Positions 7,232 through 15,095 are shown, numbered from the stretch's first letter. The stretch is 18,609 nucleotides of DNA from JBDKGH01 sp039798265 (GCA_039798265.1 JBDKGH010000086.1:1-18609); one strand, 5' to 3'. Numbers and translations: made by a program. The notes: generated by a model not told the origin, from the letters alone.

Positions 7232-9415
7232 TTGCAAAAGGTTTTTCTCTTTATACCGCCCCTCACACAGCTGAATACTCCGTATCCGGCTACGGCCTAT
7301 TTGACGGGTTTTCTCAAACAGCAAAACATTCCGGTGATGCAGGCCGATCTAGGATTGGATATGGTGCTGGAGGTGTTTTGTGAAAAGGGTTTGCAGCAAT
7401 TGTTTGATGCCATAGAAGCAGGGAATTTTTCCCTTCCGCATCACCTCAACAACATCATCATCAATCGAAGGGCCTATGAGTCAACGATTGATTCGGTGAT
7501 CGAGTATTTGCAAAACAAAAACTACACGCTGGGGTATCGCATCGCCTCCGGAACCTTTTTACCACAAGGGCAGCGCTTCAAGCAACTCGACGATCCGGAG
7601 TGGTTTTTTGGCCACATCGGTACGCACGATCGTGCACGATACTGGTGCACCATGTATATGGAAGACCTCGGCGACGTGATTGCCGCTACCGTAGGACCAC
7701 ATTTTGGATTTTCGAAGTATGCTGAGCGAATAGCGCGTACTGCTGTTTCGTTTGACCCCATAAGAGCGGAATTGGAAGCTCCTACTTCTTATTTCGATGA
7801 GGTATTGATTCGCCAAGCTCAGGCTTATTTTGAAAAAGAAGTACCCCTGTTAGTCGGTTTTTCCGTGCCTTTCGGAGGAAATCTTTATGGCGCTCTCAAG
7901 GTGAGTCAATGGATTAAAGCGCATTATCCTCAAACTAAAATTGCTTTAGGCGGTGGATATGCCAATACCGAACTGCGCGACTTGTCTGATCCGCAAGTAT
8001 TTGATTTTGTTGATTTCATTGTACTCGACGATGGTGAAATTTCGATCAAAGCCCTGTATGATCACATCGTTGATCCTTCCGCTCAGCCTTATTTGAAAAG
8101 AACGTTTATTCGAAAAGAAGGCGAAGTAAAGTGGGTGAATACCTACCTCGCTGGAGATATTCCACAGGCCAAACTTCCTGCGCCAAGCTATGAAGGCCTG
8201 CGACTAAAGGAGTATCTATCCATGTTCGACGTGCCCAATCCGATGCACCGATTGTGGAATGATGGCCGTTGGAATAAACTCACCATTGCGCACGGATGTT
8301 ATTGGAAAAAATGTAGCTTTTGCGATGTATCCCTGGACTACATTGCCCGATTTGAGCAGAGTTCAGCCAAAGTGCTGGTAGATAAAATGGAGACCATGAT
8401 CGCTGAAACAGGCGAGACAGGATTTCATTTTGTAGATGAAGCAGCACCGCCAGTGGCTATGCGCGATCTAGCGCTAGAGATCTTGTCACGCGGCCTGAAA
8501 GTCACTTGGTGGACCAATATTCGCTTTGAAAAAACCTTTACAGAAGACTTGTGCCGATTGCTCGCCGCCTCCGGATGTATAGCCGTTACAGGCGGTTTAG
8601 AAGTAGCAAGTCCTCGATTACTGGAGATGATGGAGAAAGGGATTACCATTGATCAAGTAGCCCGGGTGTGCAAGGGATTTCGCGATGCTGGTATTTTGGT
8701 GCATGCCTACCTCATGTATGGCTTTCCTACCCAAACGGATCAGGAAACCGTGGACTCCCTCGAAATTGTTCGTCAGTTATTCGAAAATCAACTACTGCAA
8801 TCCGCTTATTGGCATCGCTTTGCCATGACGGTTCACAGCCCTGTGGGATTGAATCCAGAAAAGTATAATGTGGTGCGCACAGGCCCTGAATTCAAGGGGT
8901 TTGCTAATAATGATTTGTACCATGATGACCCCACAGGTGCAGACCATGAAAAGTACAGTGCTGGTTTAAAAAAAGCCTTGTATAATTACATGCACGGTAT
9001 CGGCTTTGAATGGCCTCTTCAAAAATTTTTCGACTTCCCTGTTCAAAGGGCATTGGTGCCAGCAAAGTTGATAGCGAAATCTATTAAGCGAAGTGACCCC
9101 GATCAGGTGGAAGCTCCAGCTCTGAAGTTGTTTACCGTAGGCGTCAATGTGCGACTGCTAAAAGAAAATGGAGCAAAGTCGGATCTTGTTTTTGTTCATG
9201 ATAAAGGATTTTCCAAAATTGAGTTTCCTACACCTGTAGCAAAATACATCATGGATCACTTTGCGGCATTTGATCTTTCAAGAAAGGAATGGCCTTTACT
9301 GAAAGAAGTGGTGACGGCATTGGCGGAAATAGAATTGTGCACTCCTCATGAAGTAGTTGAAAAAGAGTGGTGGCGCAAATGGCGTGCTGAAGGACGTTTG
9401 TGGCTCTTGCGCTAA
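7232..9415 (+). CDS. B12-binding-type radical SAM protein, CX4CX2C
   Basis: A cytoplasmic radical SAM enzyme of 727 residues from TTG 7232. The frame opens after a TGA, and only TTG codons (7211, 7232) precede the conserved start PPLTQLNTPYPATAYL. The later TTG is favoured by the promoter and by family-like length. The N-terminal half ends in a cobalamin-binding-like Rossmann fold (about 206-283), with ALGGGYANTE and FVDFIVLDDGE. The radical SAM barrel (about 350-570) carries C356, C361 and C364 in HGCYWKKCSFCD, a CX4CX2C spacing rather than the usual CX3CX2C. Further barrel features are FHFVDEAAPP, GGLEVASPRLLEMMEKGI and AYLMYGFPTQTDQET. A C-terminal extension of about 150 residues has no motif I recognise. 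The substrate is unknown; related proteins act as methyltransferases or in lipid and cofactor chemistry. It stands alone between rel and a surface-protein gene. Confidence 0.85.
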   Translation: MQKVFLFIPPLTQLNTPYPATAYLTGFLKQQNIPVMQADLGLDMVLEVFCEKGLQQLFDAIEAGNFSLPHHLNNIIINRRAYESTIDSVIEYLQNKNYTLGYRIASGTFLPQGQRFKQLDDPEWFFGHIGTHDRARYWCTMYMEDLGDVIAATVGPHFGFSKYAERIARTAVSFDPIRAELEAPTSYFDEVLIRQAQAYFEKEVPLLVGFSVPFGGNLYGALKVSQWIKAHYPQTKIALGGGYANTELRDLSDPQVFDFVDFIVLDDGEISIKALYDHIVDPSAQPYLKRTFIRKEGEVKWVNTYLAGDIPQAKLPAPSYEGLRLKEYLSMFDVPNPMHRLWNDGRWNKLTIAHGCYWKKCSFCDVSLDYIARFEQSSAKVLVDKMETMIAETGETGFHFVDEAAPPVAMRDLALEILSRGLKVTWWTNIRFEKTFTEDLCRLLAASGCIAVTGGLEVASPRLLEMMEKGITIDQVARVCKGFRDAGILVHAYLMYGFPTQTDQETVDSLEIVRQLFENQLLQSAYWHRFAMTVHSPVGLNPEKYNVVRTGPEFKGFANNDLYHDDPTGADHEKYSAGLKKALYNYMHGIGFEWPLQKFFDFPVQRALVPAKLIAKSIKRSDPDQVEAPALKLFTVGVNVRLLKENGAKSDLVFVHDKGFSKIEFPTPVAKYIMDHFAAFDLSRKEWPLLKEVVTALAEIELCTPHEVVEKEWWRKWRAEGRLWLLR

Positions 9416-9432
9416 TCTTCCCTGACTTGTTT

Positions 9433-9440
9433 TATCTTTC
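9433..9440 (+). promoter_or_regulatory. Possible -7 box before Wzi-like gene
   Basis: TATCTTTC differs from TAnnTTTG only in the last base and lies 8 bp before the ATG at 9449. A TTG at 9407-9409 is 23 bp upstream, at the edge of the accepted spacing. If used, the leader would be only a few bases long. It is a weak call. Confidence 0.3.
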
Positions 9441-9448
9441 GCCCCGCT

Positions 9449-10972
9449 ATGCTCAAAGGCCTTATCACTCTTTTATTCTGTGCCGTCGTTGCCTTGGTGG
9501 TGGGACAAACCTCTGCTGTTGGGTTCAATCGCGATCCGTTGAGTGCCTTAGATTTTAAAGTGGCCAAGTATCCTTTTAAACAGCCTGAGCACGAAGGCAT
9601 TCAGCCAGCAGCGAGGGGTTTGGAAAATCAGTTTATTGGTCTTGTAGATTCGGTTCGCCGAACGGATGTGTACGGAAGTACTTTTGAAACACGTCCGGTT
9701 TTTAATCTCGGTGCCGGCTTCGGGAAAGAAGGGGCTACGTGCGGTAATTACGCTGGAGCAGGCTTGTTTTTTCATCATAAAGACAAACTCTACATTGAAG
9801 CACAATACGCCATGGGTCTTCGTTTGGGAACGGAGTTCACCCGTCAGTTTGGCGATAGTTTGAATATTTTACCCGGAATGGGTTTTGCCCGGAAAGCCGC
9901 AGATGGAGCCTATTTCGCGCACATTCCTTCGGGATCCATTTCCTACAAAGCAGGTAAGTATTTTCACTTTGAATTGGGCAATGGCAAACATTTTTGGGGC
10001 TTCGGATATCGATCATTGATACTGGGAGATCATGGTGCACCCATGCCATACTTCCGCTTAACCACTCGCGTATGGAAGGTGAAGTACACTTCGCTGTTCT
10101 TAAAATTAAAAGATATTTCAACCACCAATCAATTGAATCAAGCGCGTGGTAAATATGCTGCATTGCACTCCTTGAGTTGGAATGCGACATCACGGCTCAA
10201 TTTTTCGATTTATGAAATGGTGATCTGGCAAGATCGTGATACCCTCAATCGCCGCAACTTGGATTTAAATTACCTCAATCCGCTGCTGTTTTATAGACCG
10301 GTAGAGTTTGCCCAAGGAAGCGCGGATAATGTATTGATCGGTGCAGGTGCACGTTACCGGGTATCGAAGAATACCACGCTGTATGCACAGTTTATTTTGG
10401 ACGAATTTTTACTCAAAGAAATTCGCGAAAAAACAGGCTGGTGGGCCAATAAATACGGTGGTCAGCTGGGCCTAAAGGCGGTGGATGTGATCATACCTGG
10501 CCTGGGCATTCAATCGGAAGTGAATGCCGTTCGCCCTTTTACCTATACACATGGCAGTCCGGTGCAGGCGTGGGGACATTTGAATCAACCACTTGCTCAT
10601 CCACTTGGAGCTAATTTTTATGAATGGGTCAATTTTATAGGTTACCGTTGGAAAAAATGGCGCATTCGTGAGCAATTCACCTGGGCCACTTTTGGCAGAG
10701 ATGAAAATGGACAAAATCTGGGAGGGAATGTTTTTCAGTCTTACGCCAGTCCTTCTAAGCCTTATGATAATTTTACCTTACAAGGTGATCGACACATTTT
10801 TCATTACCATGAACTGTTGGTGAGCCGCGAATTGGAAAAGTTAAAAGGGTGGGAAGTATATGCCTCTCATGGAATTCGATGGGATAAATCGCAAACCCAG
10901 AAAACATTTGATCACTGGATCATGTTTGGAGTGAGAGTAACAAGTGATTTGTGGTCGCGAGTGGACTATTAA
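9449..10972 (+). CDS. Wzi/RemB-like outer-membrane protein
   Basis: A 507-residue protein with a clear signal peptide (MLKGLITLLFCAVVALVVG, probable cut before Q20). Many amphipathic beta-strands follow, rich in aromatics and glycine, as in large outer-membrane barrels. The block ELGNGKHFWGFGYRSLIL, then PYFRLTTRVWKVKYTSLF (about 174-215), resembles the core of the capsule-assembly Wzi family. Bacteroidota members of that family include the RemB gliding-motility proteins. The C-terminus runs through FDHWIMFGVRVTSDLW to a final aromatic-ending strand. Known members act at the outer membrane in polysaccharide attachment or gliding. Which applies here cannot be decided, since no capsule or gliding genes lie in the window. 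The ATG lies 34 bp after the radical SAM stop, so co-transcription is possible. Confidence 0.75.
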   Translation: MLKGLITLLFCAVVALVVGQTSAVGFNRDPLSALDFKVAKYPFKQPEHEGIQPAARGLENQFIGLVDSVRRTDVYGSTFETRPVFNLGAGFGKEGATCGNYAGAGLFFHHKDKLYIEAQYAMGLRLGTEFTRQFGDSLNILPGMGFARKAADGAYFAHIPSGSISYKAGKYFHFELGNGKHFWGFGYRSLILGDHGAPMPYFRLTTRVWKVKYTSLFLKLKDISTTNQLNQARGKYAALHSLSWNATSRLNFSIYEMVIWQDRDTLNRRNLDLNYLNPLLFYRPVEFAQGSADNVLIGAGARYRVSKNTTLYAQFILDEFLLKEIREKTGWWANKYGGQLGLKAVDVIIPGLGIQSEVNAVRPFTYTHGSPVQAWGHLNQPLAHPLGANFYEWVNFIGYRWKKWRIREQFTWATFGRDENGQNLGGNVFQSYASPSKPYDNFTLQGDRHIFHYHELLVSRELEKLKGWEVYASHGIRWDKSQTQKTFDHWIMFGVRVTSDLWSRVDY

Positions 10973-11038
10973 TCGGCTGGTTATTCTAAAATACCTCGCA
11001 AAAGATAAAAAGTACAATGGGTAAAGCCCCTTGGCCAT

Positions 11039-11046
11039 TACCTTTG
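11039..11046 (+). promoter_or_regulatory. -7 box before cyoE
   Basis: TACCTTTG matches TAnnTTTG exactly. Nineteen bases further upstream stands ATG (11017-11019), one mismatch from the TTG -33 element. Transcription from here would start near 11052, making the ATG at 11017 unusable and supporting 11110 as the cyoE start with a leader of about 58 bases. Confidence 0.5.
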
Positions 11047-11109
11047 TGCCCGCAAAAAAACTCCTTTTTGAAAACACCAAGTACCATAAGTGCTTCCGAG
11101 TCGACCATC

Positions 11110-11973
11110 ATGGGACGTGTCCGCGATATTTCCGCCTTGTTCAAAGTGCGCCTGACTTTTTTAGTGTTGGTTTCCTCTGTATTGAGCTACTATATGGGCG
11201 CAGATGGTACTAACTGGCGAACCCTCTTTGCACTGATTATTGGTGGCTTCTTTCTTACTGGCGGTAGCAATGGCGTAAACCAAGTATTGGAGAAAGAATG
11301 GGATAAGCTCATGCACCGCACTCAGAATCGTCCTATACCTACAGGCCGCATGACGGCAAACGAGGGGATGATCATCAGTTTGGTTTCTGCTGCGGTGGGC
11401 ATTTATATTCTTTGGTTTTATATCAATACCGCCTGCGGTGTTTTGGGCTTGAGTGCCTTTTTATTGTATTCATTTGTCTATACGCCCATGAAACGGGTGA
11501 GTAGTTTCGCTGTATTTATTGGTGCTTTTCCAGGAGCCATTCCGCCTATGCTCGGCTATGTAGCTGCTACCAATGATTATGGCCTGGAAGCGGGTATTCT
11601 TTTCGCCATTCAGTTTATGTGGCAGTTCCCGCATTTCTGGGCGATCGCTTGGGTAGCTCATGAAGATTATCAGCGAGGTGGATACCGATTACTGCCTTTT
11701 CAAGAAGGACGATCGAAGCAAAGTGCCTTTCAAATTTTCATCTATAGCATGTTTCTTATACCCGTGAGCCTTTTGCCTTGGGTATTTCCTTCTGCACAAC
11801 CTATGGTGGGCAATCTTGCCGCCGTAGTTGCTACTCTTGCGGGATTGGTAATGGTTTGGTATTCTATTAAACTTTATCGCTCCTGCGATGTTAAGGATGC
11901 ACGTTCAGTAATGTTCGCCTCCTTTTTTTACCTGCCCATAGTGCAGCTTTTTTATGTGATCGACAAAATCTAA
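11110..11973 (+). CDS. cyoE: Protoheme IX farnesyltransferase (heme O synthase)
   Basis: An integral membrane UbiA-family prenyltransferase that farnesylates heme b to heme O, the first step to heme A for the oxidase. It has 287 residues from ATG 11110. The frame extends to ATG 11017, but those 31 residues are unlike the family and contain a promoter box. Family motifs: NQVLEKEWDKLMHRTQNRP at about 57-75, where a glutamate stands in the usual first Asp position of NxxxDxxxD; YTPMKR at 124-129; FMWQFPHFWAIAW at 169-181; and DYQRGGYRLLP after it. About eight or nine hydrophobic helices are visible. The subunit III gene follows after 6 bp, so the two are very likely one transcript. Heme A synthase (CtaA) is not in the window and must be encoded elsewhere if heme A is made. 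Confidence 0.95.
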   Translation: MGRVRDISALFKVRLTFLVLVSSVLSYYMGADGTNWRTLFALIIGGFFLTGGSNGVNQVLEKEWDKLMHRTQNRPIPTGRMTANEGMIISLVSAAVGIYILWFYINTACGVLGLSAFLLYSFVYTPMKRVSSFAVFIGAFPGAIPPMLGYVAATNDYGLEAGILFAIQFMWQFPHFWAIAWVAHEDYQRGGYRLLPFQEGRSKQSAFQIFIYSMFLIPVSLLPWVFPSAQPMVGNLAAVVATLAGLVMVWYSIKLYRSCDVKDARSVMFASFFYLPIVQLFYVIDKI

Positions 11974-11979
11974 TTCAGT

Positions 11980-12792
11980 ATGTCTACCGAAGAAAATAAC
12001 GTGGAACTTGAGGCTAAATACAGCACTGCAAGAAGTGTTGACGTGTTCGATCAAGTTTCAGAGGATGTGAAAATCCGCACCAAAAAAATGTTGATGTGGT
12101 TCATCATTTTTGCTGTGGTGATGCTCTTTGCAGGTATCACCAGTGCCCTCATTGTATTGTATGGCAAATTGATGTGGGTACACATCAATCCACCAGCTAT
12201 TTTGTGGGTGAGCAACTTGCTGGTTATCGCCTCTAGCTTGTCATTGATTATGGCTGTTAAGGCCTTGAAGAAAGGGAATCAAAAAGGCGCCATGACCTTG
12301 ACCTTAGTAACGTTTTTATTGGGCTTATCCTTTGTGTTTACCCAAAACTCCGGATGGGGTAAATTGGCCGACATAGGCATGGGATATACCATTACCGAAA
12401 ATGAGCATGGATTGAAGGCTTACCGATGGAACGCATTGGGCCGCATCAAAGGAGAGTACGATAAAGATTATTGGATCGAATACCAAGGTCAGCCATTGGT
12501 AAAAGATGGGAATGAATACTACCGCGCTTCGGACTCTGGACGTTTGGATCCAGTAACGACGCAGGTTATGACCACTTTTAACGCCTCAGGTGCTTTGTTG
12601 AGTGTGTTGATTTATGTACACATCATTCACTTGTTTTTTGGCATTATCTATTTGGCAGTCAATCTTCGACGTGTGGCTGTCGGCAAGATCAGCCAGAATA
12701 ATTGGATCAGCCTTCATACCAGTGGTATGTACTGGCATTTTATGGGTATTTTGTGGTTGTATCTCTTCTTTTTCATGTTTTTCGTTTACTAG
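11980..12792 (+). CDS. Cytochrome c oxidase subunit III (divergent copy)
   Basis: A heme-copper oxidase subunit III protein of 270 residues in the inner membrane. Five hydrophobic helices lie at about 37-60, 73-96, 103-121, 204-229 and 250-270, with an unusually long polar loop (about 122-203) between helices three and four. Family traits survive in VHIIHLFFGIIYL (H214, H217) and the C-terminal YWHFMGILWLYLFF. They are weaker than in the second copy, which has YWHFVDLVW. The 37-residue N-terminal tail is acidic and soluble. The gene follows cyoE by 6 bp. Tandem divergent subunit III genes are common in Bacteroidota; both are probably part of the same aa3-type oxidase, though this copy could have a more structural role. 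Its codon use is ordinary for the window (5 TTC to 11 TTT for Phe), unlike the next gene. Confidence 0.85.
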   Translation: MSTEENNVELEAKYSTARSVDVFDQVSEDVKIRTKKMLMWFIIFAVVMLFAGITSALIVLYGKLMWVHINPPAILWVSNLLVIASSLSLIMAVKALKKGNQKGAMTLTLVTFLLGLSFVFTQNSGWGKLADIGMGYTITENEHGLKAYRWNALGRIKGEYDKDYWIEYQGQPLVKDGNEYYRASDSGRLDPVTTQVMTTFNASGALLSVLIYVHIIHLFFGIIYLAVNLRRVAVGKISQNNWISLHTSGMYWHFMGILWLYLFFFMFFVY

Positions 12793-12903
12793 AGGAATTT
12801 ATAACCACTCTAAATAAGAGTTAAACCCACTGTTTTTGAGTAAAAAGTATCAACTTCGTGAGAGATTTTTTAACTACATCTTCGCGAATTGGTTTTTCTA
12901 AAC

Positions 12904-12911
12904 TAAACTTG
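12904..12911 (+). promoter_or_regulatory. Likely -7 box before second subunit III gene
   Basis: TAAACTTG differs from TAnnTTTG by one base and is followed by C, 22 bp before the ATG. A TTC stands 20 bp upstream where TTG is expected. It lies in the 141-bp gap that splits the oxidase cluster, just where codon usage changes, so a separate strong promoter is plausible. The same gap also holds a 5-bp hairpin (ACTCT/AGAGT, 12807-12821) and the palindrome TTCGCGAA (12881-12888), both of unknown meaning. Confidence 0.4.
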
Positions 12912-12933
12912 CGCCCAAATTTCAAGACTTATT

Positions 12934-13983
12934 ATGGCCGGACACGCTCAACCGATTAGCAACGACGAACTTTGGGGTGGTGGACAATCACCATTCAGCA
13001 TCAGCTACGGAAAAATGATGATGTGGTACTTCCTCGTATCAGACGCCTTGACTTTTGGCGGTTTGCTTACGGCATATGGAGTTATCCGTCACGGAAGTTC
13101 AGAACCATGGCCTGTAGGCGAACAAGTGTTCGAAGCCCTACCTGGTCTGCACGGTTCTTACCCATTGATGTATGTGGCATTGATGACCTTCATCCTTATC
13201 GTATCTTCAGTTACCATGGTATTGGCTGTAGAAGCTGGTCACCGTTTGGATAAAAAAGGTGTGGTAAAATGGTTAGGTATCACCATCATCGGTGGTTTCT
13301 TCTTCTTGGGCTCTCAAGCTTGGGAATGGTCTCACTTCATTCACGGTTCTGGTGGCGGTTTCCAAATCAGCCAGCCAATGACTGTAAAAGCAGTGAATGA
13401 CGCTGGAAAAGAATTTGAAATGAATTTGGAAGCGGGTTCATGGGTTCACATGACTTCTGACTTCGGTCACGCATACGAGCACGCCATGGAAGCTGCTGAA
13501 GCTCCAGTTGCTCATGATGAGCACGGTCACGCTGACCATGGTCACGCGGCACACGGCGAAGAGGGGCATGCTGCTCATGCAGACATCAGCACGATGGTGC
13601 CAGATGAATTGATCTTGAACAAATACACGTTGGTGTATGATTCGAATACCAAAGAAAACCTTCGTCAATTGAAAGTAAGCGGCGAAGATGCTAAGAAACT
13701 TTGGGCTAACATGGAGTCTAACTCTATGGTGTTCGGTGCCAACTTGCACAAAAACGAATATGCTGTACAACAACAATACGCAGACTTCTTCTTCTTCGTA
13801 ACGGGTTTCCACGGATTCCACGTATTTTCAGGTGTGGTGATCAACATCATCATCTGGTTGATGGCTATCAGCGGCACTTTCGAGCGTCGTGGTCACTACG
13901 AAATGATTGAGAAAATCGGTTTGTACTGGCACTTCGTTGACTTGGTATGGGTGTTTGTATTCACCTTCTTCTACCTCGTATAA
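12934..13983 (+). CDS. Cytochrome c oxidase subunit III with His-rich loop
   Basis: A main-type subunit III of the aa3-type oxidase, 349 residues, in the inner membrane. Five helices lie at about 27-51, 75-98, 112-130, 283-311 and 329-348, with conserved GFHGFHVFSG (291-300) and YWHFVDLVWVFVF near the end. Between helices three and four sits a polar insert of about 145 residues. Its middle (179-215) holds ten histidines in 37 residues, in HGH, DHGH and AHGEEGHAAH patterns, suggesting metal binding (inference). Phe codons are 22 TTC to 4 TTT, and other codons are similarly biased, which indicates high expression. Subunit IV follows after 36 bp. Oxidase subunits I and II are not in the window. 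Confidence 0.92.
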   Translation: MAGHAQPISNDELWGGGQSPFSISYGKMMMWYFLVSDALTFGGLLTAYGVIRHGSSEPWPVGEQVFEALPGLHGSYPLMYVALMTFILIVSSVTMVLAVEAGHRLDKKGVVKWLGITIIGGFFFLGSQAWEWSHFIHGSGGGFQISQPMTVKAVNDAGKEFEMNLEAGSWVHMTSDFGHAYEHAMEAAEAPVAHDEHGHADHGHAAHGEEGHAAHADISTMVPDELILNKYTLVYDSNTKENLRQLKVSGEDAKKLWANMESNSMVFGANLHKNEYAVQQQYADFFFFVTGFHGFHVFSGVVINIIIWLMAISGTFERRGHYEMIEKIGLYWHFVDLVWVFVFTFFYLV

Positions 13984-14019
13984 TTTTATTAAAGAACAAA
14001 CGCACAATACGATAGTATT

Positions 14020-14397
14020 ATGGAAAGAGATGATTTAATCGTAAACGACAGCTACTCGGTGAACGCACGTCACAGTGAAGAAGCTGGAGTGAAAATTCGT
14101 AAGAATGTATGGGTTGTAACAGCAATCCTTACTGCGATCACCGTTTTCGAAGTATGGATGGGTGTGGCCTTCAAACGCAACGGTACCTTTGAATGGGAAA
14201 CCGTTAAATTGGGCTTCATCGTTCTTACCATGGTGAAAGCAGGTTACATCGTTCTTTCGTTCATGCACCTTGGTGAAGAGCGCCGCAACTTGAAGTATGT
14301 AATCTTGTTGCCTTACGCTCTTTTCATCCTGTATTTGATCTTCATCGGTCTTTACGAAGGTGTATCAGTACAAGAGCTAAATAACCTCCACCGTTGA
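14020..14397 (+). CDS. Cytochrome c oxidase subunit IV
   Basis: A small membrane subunit of the heme-copper oxidase (prokaryotic subunit IV family, COX4_pro type), 125 residues. After a 28-residue polar N-terminus come three helices at about 29-49, 62-82 and 91-112. The stretch KAGYIVLSFMHLGEERRNLK (73-92) between and around the last two helices is typical of the family. In known oxidases this subunit aids assembly and stability and holds no redox centre. Codon use is as biased as in the preceding subunit III gene (Phe 6 TTC to 1 TTT), so the two are probably expressed together at a high level. The SCO-like gene starts 12 bp downstream. Confidence 0.9.
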   Translation: MERDDLIVNDSYSVNARHSEEAGVKIRKNVWVVTAILTAITVFEVWMGVAFKRNGTFEWETVKLGFIVLTMVKAGYIVLSFMHLGEERRNLKYVILLPYALFILYLIFIGLYEGVSVQELNNLHR

Positions 14398-14408
14398 GAT
14401 CATAAAAC

Positions 14409-15095
14409 ATGACATCATCATCCCGATGGAAAAAGTATATTGGCCTCGCCGGTATACTTTTTTTGTTTCCACTCCTTTGGTGGTTGATGTTTGCCCGCAA
14501 TGCGGTGCATCACTTCAACACCGCCCCTTATTTCAGTGAAGCGCATCCTCAGGGCACTGAAAAGGGGGAGTATGTTTTACCTCCATTCGAGTTTACAGAC
14601 CAGAATGGCCAAGTGTTTTCTTCCAAAGAATTGGAAGGGAAAACATGGATGGTAGCCTTTATGAATACGGACGAAGAAATGCTTCCCCGCATTACACAGC
14701 GCTTATTATTGGCTAATTTTCCTTTGCGCAGTGAATTGGACGTTCACCTTGTCCTTTTTTCAACTGACCATAAGGCCGATTCTTTGAAAGCCATCAGTAA
14801 TTATATCAATGAAGTGACCAAGGGAATGTATCCACAAGAAATAGCAAAGTGGCATTACCTTCGCGCAGAGAATGACAGTGTGATGCAGGCCTTTTTGCAA
14901 AAAGCGTTTTTTGTAAAGAACCTAGCAGAAGAAGCTCGTTTCCGCCTTGTAGATCAGAAAGGTTATATTAGAGGATTATACGGCAATACGGAGTATCATG
15001 TGCAAAGCATGGTAGAAGATGTGCGAATCGTGAAGAAACAATACGATGTTGAACAATATCAAGGAAAAAATCACATTGAAAAAGTGGGTAATTAA
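14409..15095 (+). CDS. SCO-like protein lacking the copper-binding cysteines
   Basis: A 228-residue protein with one N-terminal membrane anchor (about 10-28) and a periplasmic thioredoxin-like domain related to SCO1/SenC. Fold markers are YVLPPFEFTDQNGQVF at 55-70, GKTWMVAFMNTDEE at 77-90 and the late strand FRLVDQKGYIRGLYG at 178-192. In true SCO proteins a CxxxC motif follows the central strand. Here the corresponding segment is FMNTDEEMLPRITQRL, with no cysteine; the whole protein has none. It therefore cannot bind copper in the SCO manner. The following intact SCO gene overlaps its end by 50 bp, implying coupled expression, and oxidase subunit IV precedes it by 12 bp. A partner, scaffold or regulator of the intact SCO is possible (inference). 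Sequence similarity is weak enough that the family call is moderate. Confidence 0.7.
   Translation: MTSSSRWKKYIGLAGILFLFPLLWWLMFARNAVHHFNTAPYFSEAHPQGTEKGEYVLPPFEFTDQNGQVFSSKELEGKTWMVAFMNTDEEMLPRITQRLLLANFPLRSELDVHLVLFSTDHKADSLKAISNYINEVTKGMYPQEIAKWHYLRAENDSVMQAFLQKAFFVKNLAEEARFRLVDQKGYIRGLYGNTEYHVQSMVEDVRIVKKQYDVEQYQGKNHIEKVGN

Noticed and set aside
10973..11109. GGTAA...TTACC arms around 11019-11043 as a riboswitch or operator upstream of cyoE
   Set aside because: Only five base pairs are formed, and they fall upstream of the predicted transcription start, so an RNA switch is not possible and an operator is not supported by more than chance pairing.
13501..13590. Repetitive GCTCAT/CACGGTCAC-like DNA as a possible tandem repeat or slippage site
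   Set aside because: The units are irregular and simply encode the His/Ala/Gly-rich loop with mixed codons, so no true DNA repeat array is present.
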